Source: Woeseiaceae bacterium
Lineage (GTDB): Bacteria; Pseudomonadota; Gammaproteobacteria; Steroidobacterales; Woeseiaceae
DNA: 64,000 nucleotides
NCBI GenBank assembly: GCA_021773115.1
Contig: JAJFKS010000013.1
Coordinates: 1 to 64,000 of the forward strand
Direction of reading: 5' to 3'
The notes under the pieces are model-generated. The model worked only from the letters and a program-made list of their open reading frames with translations, had not been told where the DNA came from and did not search any database. Each line of letters opens with the position of its first letter. Positions within the stretch are counted from its first letter, which is position 1. The position numbers were made by a program, and so were the translations under genes. Below, one piece after another: positions 17,749 through 26,508 of this stretch.

Positions 17749-19553
17749 TTTTCACGTCGGCAACATTCCTCGCGTTATTGGTAGGACCGATCGTGTTCGC
17801 GGAGGTTAATAGTGCTCCTTATGATCCTGGATCCGTGCCTCACGAAGGGATCCGCTATCTACTTTCGCGAAATCGAATAAACGTCACTATAACTAAGACA
17901 GCGTCAAAGCCGGTGCTAATAAAAGAATTTATTGACCCGGCGAATAGTGCTCGAAACGAATTGAAGCCGATACTGGGTGTGCCCGCCGACAAATCCGCTG
18001 TCAGCCTAGCGGCTGATATCGACGTTGCTTGGGAAGCTGACCCATCGAAAGTTTACGTTCTGGATTTATCGCCTCGTGCCATGTCAGACGCTGAGGTGAC
18101 GGTTGACTCGCATCCAGATGGTCGGCTCTCTTCAGTAAACACTCAGTCCACGGGGCAGGGCGGAACAGTATTGTCGAATATTTTCAAGGTGGTCGGCACA
18201 TTGGTCGGTCTCACCACCGGACCGGCATTTGCCGCGATCCCCGACGCGTCTGCGCTGGCCGCATTTCCGCCCAAAACCGATTGCAATGTATGGATAAGAC
18301 CATTATCGGACCTTGACAACTTGACTCGAATTACTATCGAGCATTCCGGAGTCGCTTGCGACGCTTGGAAAGACTCACAACGTTACGCTGTTCGTGCGAA
18401 AGCACAACGAACGGAAATTGAACGACTTGAGGATCAAGTGTCAACGATCGCTTCGGCTCAACTCGCTGCGCTTAAGACTCGAATCACTGAGGCGGCTGCG
18501 GCGCGCGATCGCACGCACTTCGATCGGCGAACAGCGATCGCCGTTATCGAAGCGCAAAAGTCGGCTTTTGTTGATAAGTGGAAGATTGGCGAAAACCAGC
18601 AGCCACCGAAAACTGAAGAATTGACTTTCTTGATTGAGGAGCTGCCCATGGCGGGGGCTGCAGCCATTAGAGAGGGTCTTACCAAAGTTCAGACTGAATT
18701 AGCACTGGCTAGCTACTCAGTTGCTAAGAAGCTCCTCGCAGAATCGGAGCACGTAATTACCGTCGACAGCGTCCCTACTGGCTATCAAGCCACTGAAATT
18801 ACGCAATCGTCCGATGGTTGCAAGATCCAGATGTGGCACGGTACACCGAGCAATGACAAAAATGTTCGTAAGAGAACCCCAACTTATGATCGTTGCAAAG
18901 GCCAACTTCTATTCTACAAACGGCCAATCTCCACGTCCGTTACGCTATGGAAACTCGAGAAAGGCGCGGGTGGCGCGGCGACCTTGCAGATTAAAGAGAA
19001 GCGACAGTTAATGCTTGTGAGATCAGAATCGCCACTTGAAGTGTTGGAGTTTTCGGCATCGGCGTGGTCCGACGGCAGCTTGGTGGTTGCATTTGGGGAT
19101 ACCGGAGTTCCGTCGAAGATCACCTGGAAGAGTGATTCCAGTGCGGCCGCGATAACTGGTGCATTAGCAGGTGCATTGACAGCCGCTAGAACAGAATATT
19201 CTGCAACAATCGCGGAACTTGTGACAATCAAGGAGAATAAAGCGAAACTTAATCCGAAAGGAAAGTCTGATGTTCAGAAGGAAATTGACGAGTTAACAAA
19301 GAAAAAGGAGCTCATCGACGCCAGACTCGCCATAGAGGGAGCAGAGGCGACATACGAAAGTCAGCTAGAGCAACAACGCCTAGCACAACAATTGGCGCTT
19401 CTGAACTCCGAACAGTCTGTTGTCACGGCCGAACAGGCAGCGACGAATCAGTTGGACATACTCCGCTTGGCAGCGGAATTGTCAAGGCTGAACACCGAAA
19501 TGCAAATTTTGAAAGCACAGATAGACCTCGATGCGCTCAGGAAACCGAAATAG
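17730..19553 (+). CDS. large secreted protein with C-terminal coiled coil, unknown family
   Basis: 607 residues; I recognise no family. A signal peptide is clear (VFTSATFLALLVGPIVFA, residues 7-24). Residues 140-170 contain a Gly/Ala-rich hydrophobic stretch (LSNIFKVVGTLVGLTTGPAF). Coiled-coil-like helices occur at about 215-275 and 480-600, the last rich in Glu, Gln, Leu and Lys (LEQQRLAQQLALLNSEQSVV). Between them a beta-rich segment has paired Cys (DGCKIQMWHG, YDRCKGQLLFYKR). The start overlaps the protease gene by 19 bases. The extreme 3' end runs into a higB remnant, suggesting an insertion junction there. Possibly a periplasmic adhesin or scaffold. Confidence 0.7.
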   Translation: MARSKIVFTSATFLALLVGPIVFAEVNSAPYDPGSVPHEGIRYLLSRNRINVTITKTASKPVLIKEFIDPANSARNELKPILGVPADKSAVSLAADIDVAWEADPSKVYVLDLSPRAMSDAEVTVDSHPDGRLSSVNTQSTGQGGTVLSNIFKVVGTLVGLTTGPAFAAIPDASALAAFPPKTDCNVWIRPLSDLDNLTRITIEHSGVACDAWKDSQRYAVRAKAQRTEIERLEDQVSTIASAQLAALKTRITEAAAARDRTHFDRRTAIAVIEAQKSAFVDKWKIGENQQPPKTEELTFLIEELPMAGAAAIREGLTKVQTELALASYSVAKKLLAESEHVITVDSVPTGYQATEITQSSDGCKIQMWHGTPSNDKNVRKRTPTYDRCKGQLLFYKRPISTSVTLWKLEKGAGGAATLQIKEKRQLMLVRSESPLEVLEFSASAWSDGSLVVAFGDTGVPSKITWKSDSSAAAITGALAGALTAARTEYSATIAELVTIKENKAKLNPKGKSDVQKEIDELTKKKELIDARLAIEGAEATYESQLEQQRLAQQLALLNSEQSVVTAEQAATNQLDILRLAAELSRLNTEMQILKAQIDLDALRKPK

Positions 19554-19615
19554 TTTGGCGGTCATTCGTCGGGACTCGCTCTGAATATGATCGAATTGAT
19601 CCGGAGCATATTTAA
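19550..19615 (+). pseudogene. C-terminal remnant of a HigB-type toxin gene
   Basis: In the frame ending at the TAA at 19613-19615, the last codons read WRSFVGTRSEYDRIDPEHI, which matches the typical HigB end (FxGTxxEYDxID). The stop directly abuts the ATG of the higA-like gene, as in intact higBA operons. Upstream, this frame runs inside the end of the large coiled-coil gene and no longer resembles HigB. So the toxin has been cut away to about its last 20 residues. Confidence 0.55.
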
Positions 19616-19975
19616 ATGACAATTCAACCCATCCGCAATTCCAGCGACCACGAGAGTGCCCTGAATCGAATCGAGGCACTAATGTCGGCCCAGATCGATA
19701 CCGCAGAAGGCGACGAACTTGACGTGCTGGCCACGTTGGTTGACGCCTACGAGAAAGAACATTTTCCGATCGATTCGCCAGACCCGATTGATGCAATCAA
19801 GTTTCGCATGGAGCAAATGGGATTGACCCGCAAAGATCTTGAACCGTATCTGGGTTCTCGAGCGCGTGTATCTGAGGTCATGAATAAACGCAGAGGACTT
19901 TCCCTGGCAATGATACGGTCACTGCATGAAAACCTCGAAATTCCTCTGGATGCATTAATCGGCCGAGACAGCTAA
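19616..19975 (+). CDS. HigA-type antitoxin, orphan
   Basis: 119 residues. The N-terminal 60 residues are acidic and helical (SALNRIEALMSAQIDTAEGD, ELDVLATLVDAYEKEHFPI), typical of the COG5499 HigA group. Residues 60-115 are a helix-turn-helix (FRMEQMGLTRKDLEPYLGSR, ARVSEVMNKRRGLSLAMIRS). HigA binds HigB toxin and represses the operon. Here only the last codons of higB remain upstream, so this antitoxin is orphan in the window. It may have been kept as a regulator or to neutralise toxins encoded elsewhere (inference). Confidence 0.85.
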   Translation: MTIQPIRNSSDHESALNRIEALMSAQIDTAEGDELDVLATLVDAYEKEHFPIDSPDPIDAIKFRMEQMGLTRKDLEPYLGSRARVSEVMNKRRGLSLAMIRSLHENLEIPLDALIGRDS

Positions 19976-20253
19976 TGCTACCAACAATGTCAACGCAGAT
20001 TTCAGATATCCTCTTCCTGGCCAGTTAGAAATGTGCGGTTGTAAATTTACTCGACTGCCAGTGGTCATTCAGAGATGTCGGCAAATATCTTTTACAGTTA
20101 GTTTTTTTTGTCTGTAACAGCGACGTGATCTGAATCGCCCCTAATTTGCCAGACGCCCTTCAGCCGGACAAAATGGCACCAGAAGAGGTGAAAATGAGTT
20201 GCAAACGATACACGCTATAATTTCAGCATAGAAGGAAGTCCAGGGACAAAAAA

Positions 20254-21564
20254 ATGAAAACCTATTTGGGTGGGGAACCGAAGAGAAAATGTTTTACGCT
20301 CGCCGTGGCGAGCGTGATGCTGATAATTGCCATGCCGACCTGGTCGGTGTCGCCCGTCGAGGAGACAAAGCTTTTCGCCGCCGATGGCGGGGAGGGGGAT
20401 CAGTTTGGGTATAGCGTCGCTTTATCCGGCGATACCGCATTGATTGGCGTTCGATTTGATGACGACGACGCCAACGGCCTCGAATCGGGTTCGGCGTATG
20501 TGTTCACCCGCTCCGGAACTACCTGGAGCCAGCAGGCCCGGCTCACCGCCGCCGACGGCTCGGACCGCGACTGGTTTGGCGTCAGAGTCGCGATCGAAGG
20601 CGACACCGCAGTTGTACCTGCCGATGCGGACGACAGCGATGTTAATGGTGTCGATTCGGGCTCGGTGTATGTATTCACTCGCTCCGGAACTACTTGGACC
20701 CAGCAGGCTAAGCTCACCGCTTCCGATGGCGCAGCGGTCGACTTGTTCGGCTACAGCGTCGCGCTCTCCGGCGACACCATTTTGATCGGGGCCCGTTTCG
20801 ATGACGACGACTTCAACGGCGTTGATTCGGGTTCCGTGTATGTATTCACCCGCTGCGGAACATCCTGGAGCCAGCAAGGCAAGCTTACTGCTGCTGATGG
20901 CGAGGCGGGCGACGAGTTCGGTTACAGTGTCGCGCTGTCCGGCGACACGGCAGTGATCACGGCGAACGCGGACGACAGCGATGTTCACGGTGTCGATTCG
21001 GGTTCTGCATATGTATTTACTCGCTCCGGGAGCGACTGGAGCCAACAGGCTAAGCTCACCGCCGCCGATGGCGAAGCGGGCGACTTGTTCGGCGTCAGAG
21101 TCGCGCTCTCGGGCGACACTGCATTGATTGGGTCGCGGCTCGATGATGACGATGCTAACGGTATTGATTCAGGTTCGGCGTATGTATTCGTTCGTTCCGA
21201 GGGCAGCTGGAGCCAGCAAGCCAAGCTAACCGCCGCCGATGGCGGAGCGGGCGACTGGTTCGGTTACACGGTCGCGCTCACAGACGATACCGCCTTGATC
21301 GGGGCCGGCCGTCACGACGGCGACAACGGCGTTGATTCGGGTTCAGCGTATGTATTCACTCGTTCCGGGACCATCTGGAGTCAGAAAACCAAGCTCACCG
21401 CCGCCGATGGCAAGGCCGGCGACCAATTCGGCGGCAAGGTCGCCATCTCCGGGGATACCGCTGTGGTCGGGGCCCGCTTGGTCGACGACGTGGTCACCGG
21501 CGTCGATCTGGGGTCGGTCTATATATTCACGGGCCTGCTAGATGCTGGTGATGACGGAGTTTAG
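20254..21564 (+). CDS. secreted FG-GAP repeat protein, seven 57-residue repeats
   Basis: 436 residues. A signal sequence at about 14-32 ([19 protein letters not shown]) is followed by seven tandem repeats of about 57 residues starting near residue 40. Each has LTAADG, then [17 protein letters not shown], [20 protein letters not shown] and TWSQQAK. The FG-GAP and Asp-rich loops suggest calcium binding, and seven repeats fit a seven-bladed beta-propeller of the integrin-alpha type. The last repeat ends soon after VYIFTGL with a short tail; no anchor or sorting signal is visible. Likely an extracellular or surface binding protein. Neighbours give no clue. Confidence 0.85.
   Translation: MKTYLGGEPKRKCFTLAVASVMLIIAMPTWSVSPVEETKLFAADGGEGDQFGYSVALSGDTALIGVRFDDDDANGLESGSAYVFTRSGTTWSQQARLTAADGSDRDWFGVRVAIEGDTAVVPADADDSDVNGVDSGSVYVFTRSGTTWTQQAKLTASDGAAVDLFGYSVALSGDTILIGARFDDDDFNGVDSGSVYVFTRCGTSWSQQGKLTAADGEAGDEFGYSVALSGDTAVITANADDSDVHGVDSGSAYVFTRSGSDWSQQAKLTAADGEAGDLFGVRVALSGDTALIGSRLDDDDANGIDSGSAYVFVRSEGSWSQQAKLTAADGGAGDWFGYTVALTDDTALIGAGRHDGDNGVDSGSAYVFTRSGTIWSQKTKLTAADGKAGDQFGGKVAISGDTAVVGARLVDDVVTGVDLGSVYIFTGLLDAGDDGV
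20370..21530 (+). repeat. seven tandem ~171-bp coding repeats
   Basis: The FG-GAP gene is built from seven units of about 171 bases, each opening with a version of GCTCACCGCCGCCGATGGC. The high similarity between units at the DNA level makes this a likely site of repeat-number change by recombination. Confidence 0.7.
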
Positions 21565-21955
21565 AACAACCTGGATAAATGCCCGTTAGTTGCTAAGAAT
21601 GCATGGGCGCCGTGCGCTATGTCTGAATCGAGAAATCGGACACTACTAAAATGCGCCTACGCAACATATGCGCATAATGTATATTATGTTAAATTAGCAA
21701 ACTATGACTGGGTCCCAAGAATGGGTCCATGGCCGCATTCCCGTGTTCTGGGGATATCCACATCCCGCCACCGGGGACCCCTAATTTCACGCAAACCGAT
21801 CGCCGCCTACAATGTTCAATGTACGAGAACGAATTTCGGTTGATCCGCACCGCTCCAACGCACTTTGCCAGCTGACACCACGTGCGACGGCTGGCAAAGG
21901 CCAAAATCGTGCCCTGACTAGCCCCGCAAAGCCTGACCCGAAGAGGAAAATATTC
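21565..21955. other. intergenic stretch with AT-rich dyad
   Basis: About 390 bases between the FG-GAP gene and the oxidoreductase. No gene recognised. It contains the perfect dyad at 21673-21688 and the 12-base motif shared with the ArsR-regulator promoter. Confidence 0.4.
21673..21701. promoter_or_regulatory. AT-rich dyad plus motif shared with the SqrR/BigR-like promoter
   Basis: CATAAT-GTAT-ATTATG (21673-21688) is a perfect dyad. It is followed directly by TAAATTAGCAAA (21690-21701), a 12-mer found identically at 26518-26529 upstream of the ArsR-family gene. In both places GCATAAT precedes the 12-mer. Possible second site for that regulator (inference). Confidence 0.45.
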
Positions 21956-22993
21956 ATGACGAATTCAAATACCCGAAATCGCAAATTCGTTCTGGCCGAG
22001 CGGCCCAAGGGCGAACCCGACGAAAACACACTGCGGCTGGAAACCGATGATCTGCCAACCCAAGGTAAAGGTCAGATGCTGTTGCGGAACGAGTTTCTTT
22101 CTTTAGACCCCTATATGCGCGGCCGGATGAGCGATGCGCCCTCCTATGCCGCCCCGGTCGAAATCGGCGAAGTCATGGTAGGCGGCACAGTTGCCCAGGT
22201 CGAAAGCTCGGGCGTCGACGGCTTCGCCAAAGGAGATTGGGTCGTGGCTTTCGGAGGCTGGCAGGACTACGCATTGTCCGACGGCAAGGGCGTGATCAAC
22301 TTGGGCAAGAATCCCGAGAACCCATCTTGGGCACTCGGAATACTTGGCATGCCAGGCCTGACCGCTTGGGCGGGCCTGACGCGTATTGGTAAGCCGAAGG
22401 CTGGCGAAACGCTTGTCGTTGCAGGAGCCAGCGGCCCTGTGGGCGCGACGGTTGGACAGGTCGGCAAGATCCTGGGTTGTCGCGTGATTGGCATCGCTGG
22501 CGGGGCCGAGAAGTGCGCCCACGTTGTTGACGCCCTGGGGTTTGACGCCTGTATCGACTACAAAGCCGATGGGTTTCCCAACGCACTCAAGGCAGCCGTT
22601 TCCGACGGGATCGACATTTACTTCGAAAACGTCGGCGGTGCAGTGTTCGACGCGGTGCTGCCACTTCTGAACCCCTGCGCGCGCATCCCGGTCTGCGGTC
22701 TCATTTCCCAATACAATGCAACATCGCTGCCCGACGGACCGGATCGAATGAACTATCTGATGGGGCAGATCCTACGCAAACGGATGACCATGCGTGGCTT
22801 CATCGTCTTCGACGACTTTGGCCATCTCTATCCGGAATTCGCCAGCCAGATGGCCGACTGGGTCAAAGAGGGAAAGATCAGCTACCGAGAGGAAATGATC
22901 GCTGGACTGGAACAAGCACCAGCTGCTTTCATAGGCCTGTTGAGGGGCGAGGCGTTCGGTAAGCGCGTGATCCACGTGAATAGATGTTCATAG
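21956..22993 (+). CDS. NADP-dependent oxidoreductase, MDR superfamily (CurA/PTGR type)
   Basis: 345 residues from the ATG at 21956, which has AGAGGA upstream. It is a zinc-free medium-chain reductase: SLDPYMRGRM near residue 50, the nucleotide-binding AGETLVVAGASGPVGATVGQ near 150, GIAGGAEKC, and a late GKISYREEMIAGLEQAPAAF. This is the leukotriene B4 12-hydroxydehydrogenase/CurA group, which reduces alpha,beta-unsaturated ketones and aldehydes with NADPH in the cytoplasm. It stands alone; an AT-rich regulatory-like dyad lies about 255 bases upstream. Confidence 0.92.
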   Translation: MTNSNTRNRKFVLAERPKGEPDENTLRLETDDLPTQGKGQMLLRNEFLSLDPYMRGRMSDAPSYAAPVEIGEVMVGGTVAQVESSGVDGFAKGDWVVAFGGWQDYALSDGKGVINLGKNPENPSWALGILGMPGLTAWAGLTRIGKPKAGETLVVAGASGPVGATVGQVGKILGCRVIGIAGGAEKCAHVVDALGFDACIDYKADGFPNALKAAVSDGIDIYFENVGGAVFDAVLPLLNPCARIPVCGLISQYNATSLPDGPDRMNYLMGQILRKRMTMRGFIVFDDFGHLYPEFASQMADWVKEGKISYREEMIAGLEQAPAAFIGLLRGEAFGKRVIHVNRCS

Positions 22994-23268
22994 GACAATG
23001 ATGACGATCAAAGCAACGCGTCGATATTGGCTGATTTACTGAATTGACTGCGGGGGAACCCGCAAGGAAGGAAGAGCGCCCTCCCCTGGCTTCTCCTAAG
23101 CCTGCTAGCCGTCTGAATTCCATGGAATAGCCTGGTATCGCCAATATTCAATCTGCCCGCTTTAATCTATGTCGAAAGTACTGGGTTGTTGTGCAGCTCT
23201 GCCGCCGAGAAACTGCCAAGCGCGTACTCTTTACCGATTGCCCAGTCGATACATTCGGATTTTTCGGT

Positions 23269-23568
23269 TCAGTACAGGCATATCAGCTCTCTTAAATGGT
23301 CACAATTATTCAAAGAACGATTGTCCGCGTCCAAGCGGCGTTCGTCTGTGCGCCCGCGAACTAAGCTAAAGGCGTTGGTGCTGCTGCTGGTGGTGAGGGC
23401 ATCCACGCGCCGGTATTGACTGATCAGACCATCACCGTAGGTGTAGGTCAGTTCGGCAAAGCTGTTGAGATCAAAACTCTCCTCGATCACCTGCGCATAG
23501 TCCCGGTTGGGATCGGTGAGATAGTGCGTCGTCAGCCCACTGCTGCTCTCGCTCTGACGAATCCCCAT
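23269..23568 (-). pseudogene. RHS-repeat protein fragment
   Basis: The frame encodes 99 residues whose first half reads GLTTHYLTDPNRDYAQVIEE and YTYGDGLISQYRR, the pattern of the RHS/YD-repeat core just before the variable tip (THYLVDxNRDYAQVxEE, YxYGDDLISQ). After LISQYRR the similarity fades and the frame ends. The large upstream part of an RHS protein and the usual DGLGSTR stretch are absent, so this is a remnant of a polymorphic toxin-type gene. An AGGAG precedes the ATG, so a short peptide could still be made. Confidence 0.65.
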
Positions 23569-23686
23569 CTCATCTCCTTTTCCTCGGATACCTTTTTGGC
23601 CGAAGCTTTACCACAGCAAAAGCGTATCGTCGTTCCGGTTATCGAAACGCCAAGGCACTGCAAAGGATTAGCAAACAGGATATTAC

Positions 23687-24574
23687 TTACCGGCGGGTGT
23701 TTGAGCTGACCGCAACCGGATCTTGATGTATCAGCACGTCCGCATCCGGGTAATGTTCGAGAATACGCGCTTCAATGGCATCACTGAGTTCGTGGGCTTT
23801 TTGTAGCGTCAGGCTTTCATCCATATCCAGATGCATTTGAATAAAATAGGTGCGCCCGGACTGACGCGTCCGTAACTGATGAAAACCCAGTGTCTCAGGG
23901 TCAGCCGCAACAATATCAGCGATCACCTTGCGAACCTCTGGCATTTCTCGGTCCAGCAACAGCTGCACCGACTGATTGCCCACCTTCCAGGCGGCCCATA
24001 ATACGTAGAAGCCAATCAGTATTCCGGTCAGACCATCCACCCAATGTAGACCGAAACTAACGCCTAACAGCGCCAGAAAAACACCGATATTCATGGCCAC
24101 ATCCGATAGATAATGCAGGGAATCCGCCTCTATCGCTGTGGAGCCAGTGCGCTTGACCGTGTACTTCTGCAGGGTCAGCAAACCGATGGTAATGATCGTG
24201 GAAAAAACCATCACCCCCATCGCCAGGGTGGTTGCCGTCAATGGCTGTGGTTCAAGCAAATGACCCGTTGATTCTTTCAGCAAATACACGGCTGAAGCGG
24301 TGATTAATGCCGCCTGCCCCAGCCCCGCCAGGGCCTCGGCGTTTCCATGACCAAAGCGATGCTCCGCATCCGCCGGTACAAGCGAATAACGGATCGCCAA
24401 TAGGTTCACCAGTGAAGCCGCGACATCCATCAGTGAGTCCACCAACGAGGCCAACACCGCCACCGAATCGGACAAATACCACGCCGCGAATTTGACCGTA
24501 ATCAACAACAACGCCGTTGCCACGGAAGCAGCACCGGTGAGTAACAGTAAGCGAGAATCTGTCATTTTGAGCAT
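23687..24574 (-). CDS. fieF: cation diffusion facilitator, FieF-like Zn/Fe/Cd exporter
   Basis: 295 residues with six membrane segments and a C-terminal cytosolic metal-binding domain. The transport site pairs are visible: LASLVDSLMDVAASL in TM2 and DSLHYLSDVAMN (HxxxD) in TM5. HRFGHGNAEALAGL is the conserved loop. The tail (from about residue 210) has LLDREMPEVRKVIADIV and MHLDMDESLTLQKAHELSD, as in FieF/YiiP, ending near VLIHQDPV. It exports divalent cations by proton antiport in the inner membrane. The ATG at 24574 or the one at 24565 may be used. Neighbours are unrelated remnants. Confidence 0.93.
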   Translation of the reverse strand: MLKMTDSRLLLLTGAASVATALLLITVKFAAWYLSDSVAVLASLVDSLMDVAASLVNLLAIRYSLVPADAEHRFGHGNAEALAGLGQAALITASAVYLLKESTGHLLEPQPLTATTLAMGVMVFSTIITIGLLTLQKYTVKRTGSTAIEADSLHYLSDVAMNIGVFLALLGVSFGLHWVDGLTGILIGFYVLWAAWKVGNQSVQLLLDREMPEVRKVIADIVAADPETLGFHQLRTRQSGRTYFIQMHLDMDESLTLQKAHELSDAIEARILEHYPDADVLIHQDPVAVSSNTRR

Positions 24575-24649
24575 GAGCGTTTCGAATTCTTTTTAGAGAG
24601 TCCACCGCATTTACCATCACTGCGGATCTCGAAGTGTAACTGACTATGA

Positions 24650-24931
24650 ACGCTGAGGCTGTCACCGAATTGCCACTTCAGCTTTTTTGAAATTGACCGA
24701 CAAAGCCTACCGGAGTTGGGGCTATGCTGCGCGGAACTGGCGCAACAGGGTCAAGCGATCGTGCATGCGCTGGACCGTCACAGAGCGGATGGTTTTCGGA
24801 AGCCCGATAGCAACGACAATACACTTGCAAACCTGCAGGCTTGGGGCCCGGTGGAGAAATGGTTCTTTCCGTTAGAACCACTTCCGATCGGTCGCGACAA
24901 GCTGTTCCTGCTGCCGCCTCTTCGAAACTGA
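24650..24931 (+). pseudogene. possible gene remnant of unknown family
   Basis: One frame is open for 93 codons up to the TGA at 24929 and reads like real protein (ELAQQGQAIVHALDRHRADG, GPVEKWFFPLEPLPIGRDKL), but it has no convincing ATG/GTG start or ribosome site. I do not recognise the family. It could be the 3' end of a gene lost by rearrangement, or chance. Low confidence. Confidence 0.25.
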
Positions 24932-24942
24932 CTACGACTGCC

Positions 24943-25557
24943 CTACTCGCCTTTAGTCCCTGGCGGAAAATCTTTAAATATCGCCGTAACGGCCTTTTCA
25001 ATTGAGGGCGCCGGGTCCTTACGATCCGATGTTGAAATGGTCTTGCTCGCCCAGCCATGCCATACCGGCTGCTTCGTTCTGCCGTCAAATACGTCGACGC
25101 CCAGCGTGCCCTCGGTGTAGGTGCGATGGACGACTTCCGTGTCGTAGTAGTAACGCCCATACAAATGCCAGCCCCAGGGGCCTTGATAAGCACTTGGGTA
25201 GGATGTGGATTCAATCCGTTCTCGCGTACCAACGGTGTAGGACAGCGCAAAGTCGGCTGATTCACGATTCGGTGTGTACACAAAACCCTTGCGCGTCAGT
25301 TCCGCCTCTATCGCAGTAACGATTTTTTTCTGTGATAGCGGACTGATCGGCGGTCCATCACCTGTACCGACGATCAATGGTTGATCGGCGATCCAACTGA
25401 AGGTCCGGTAGTGGTCGTAGGTGGCTGATTGATCGTAGTGCGAACCGGATCTAAGGGTCGCGCAGCCGCTCAGGGAGATTCCCAAAATCAGGAGTATAGA
25501 AAGTGCTGCGAATCGCTTGGATTGATCAAATACCATGCTCATGGTTGGTTTCCTCAT
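24943..25557 (-). CDS. DUF4136 lipoprotein
   Basis: 204 residues from the ATG at 25557 (AGGA seven bases upstream; an ATG five codons later is also plausible). The signal peptide ends in a lipobox, LGISLSGCAT, so the mature protein is membrane anchored. The body matches the DUF4136 pattern: YDHYRTFSWIADQPL, then IEAELTRKGFVYTPNRESAD and FALSYTVGTRE, and GTLGVDVFDGRTKQPVWHGW near the end. Function of the family is unknown; it is common in envelope-stress contexts. It is the last gene of a three-gene operon with a membrane protein and DUF302. Confidence 0.88.
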   Translation of the reverse strand: MRKPTMSMVFDQSKRFAALSILLILGISLSGCATLRSGSHYDQSATYDHYRTFSWIADQPLIVGTGDGPPISPLSQKKIVTAIEAELTRKGFVYTPNRESADFALSYTVGTRERIESTSYPSAYQGPWGWHLYGRYYYDTEVVHRTYTEGTLGVDVFDGRTKQPVWHGWASKTISTSDRKDPAPSIEKAVTAIFKDFPPGTKGE

Positions 25558-25581
25558 TAGTCGTTCCTGGTCAAAATTCAA

Positions 25582-26007
25582 TTAGTGGCTGGCAACTGCA
25601 GGCTGTTCTTGTGATCGGAAATACCACCAGCCAATTGCCGCGATGAGAACCCAAATCGAGCTTCGCAACGCCATTGCAACCACTGTCCGTAACTCAAAGG
25701 CACCGCCACTCATGACGTGCCAGGCGAACGCTGCGAACACGATCAAGGTCGCGACCGCGATTCCGCTGGCTGCCCAGACTGCCCACCGACGACGAAGCCA
25801 AAGTCCGACTCCTGCAGCGACGTACGCAAAACCCGCCAGAAAATTAAACCAGAGGACGAAAGCGACGTAGTCACCTGCAGCCTGACGCGCAGGGCCATCA
25901 AAGAACAGGACCGCCCCGCCTTCACGAATTGTCATCAGGCCGAATAACGCGCCAATTAGAGCGGCCACTCGCAGCCACATGACGGACACACGGGTGGTCG
26001 GATTCAC
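25582..26007 (-). CDS. hypothetical four-helix membrane protein
   Basis: 141 residues with four hydrophobic segments (about 9-25, 47-68, 74-95, 108-127). The ATG overlaps the stop of the upstream DUF302 gene (ATGA), showing translational coupling, and the DUF4136 gene follows within a few tens of bases. The glycine-rich second and third helices (LAGFAYVAAGVGLWLRRRWA) resemble small DoxX/DUF-type membrane proteins, but I cannot name the family. Probably co-regulated by the divergent ArsR-family regulator. Confidence 0.7.
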   Translation of the reverse strand: MNPTTRVSVMWLRVAALIGALFGLMTIREGGAVLFFDGPARQAAGDYVAFVLWFNFLAGFAYVAAGVGLWLRRRWAVWAASGIAVATLIVFAAFAWHVMSGGAFELRTVVAMALRSSIWVLIAAIGWWYFRSQEQPAVASH

Positions 26008-26411
26008 TGTGCCGTCTCCGGCACATCGAGCGAGTCGATCACCTTCTCGAGTTTCGTTCGAACGCTCGATGCTATCCCTGCAAGAGCGGGGTTTTTAACT
26101 GCCTGCATTGAAAGGACAGGATCAACTGCGGCGACCTCTGTCCTGCCATCACCGTTGTCGCGCACAATGACGTTGCACGGAAGCATCGTGCCGATCTTGT
26201 TCTCAGCCTGTAACGCCTGGTGCGCGAGCGTCGGATTGCACGCGCCGAGAATTGTGTAACGTGGAAACTCGACTCCGAGCTTTGTTGACAACGTGGCTTG
26301 AACGTCGATGGTGGTCAACACTCCGAATCCTTCGCCTTTCAGAACCTTCGTCACTTTGGAGACGGCATCGTCGAATGGAATGTCCAGCAACTTGGAAAAA
26401 TAATAGGTCAT
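26004..26411 (-). CDS. DUF302 family protein
   Basis: 135 residues of a single DUF302 domain: SKLLDIPFDDAVSKVTKVLK, EGFGVLTTIDVQATLSTKLG, YTILGACNPTLAHQAL and MLPCNVIVRDNGDGRTEVAA. All conserved blocks are there, including two Cys in GACNP and MLPCNV. The fold resembles a copper-chaperone-like ferredoxin fold and the family often neighbours sulfur or metal-handling genes; no activity is established. First gene of the operon, facing a divergent ArsR-family regulator across a 140-base AT-rich gap. Confidence 0.92.
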   Translation of the reverse strand: MTYYFSKLLDIPFDDAVSKVTKVLKGEGFGVLTTIDVQATLSTKLGVEFPRYTILGACNPTLAHQALQAENKIGTMLPCNVIVRDNGDGRTEVAAVDPVLSMQAVKNPALAGIASSVRTKLEKVIDSLDVPETAQ

Positions 26412-26508
26412 CGTTCGTTCCTCATGCTCACAAAATTCACTGTTTCACGTAAGAGCTTCCAGGTGGCTACGTGCGCCGTCCGTATGCTTGCATTAGATCT
26501 CATATATG

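Noticed and set aside
20400..21541. Antisense frames of 69-207 residues inside the FG-GAP gene
   Set aside because: They arise from the repeated codon pattern of the real gene and have no independent start sites.
23050..23063. Small hairpin GCGGG-GGAA-CCCGC after the oxidoreductase
   Set aside because: The stem is only five bases and has no T-run, so I do not call it a terminator.
24678..25283. 201-residue minus-strand frame antisense-offset to the DUF4136 gene
   Set aside because: It is the wrong frame of the DUF4136 region, rich in Arg and Pro, with no domain.
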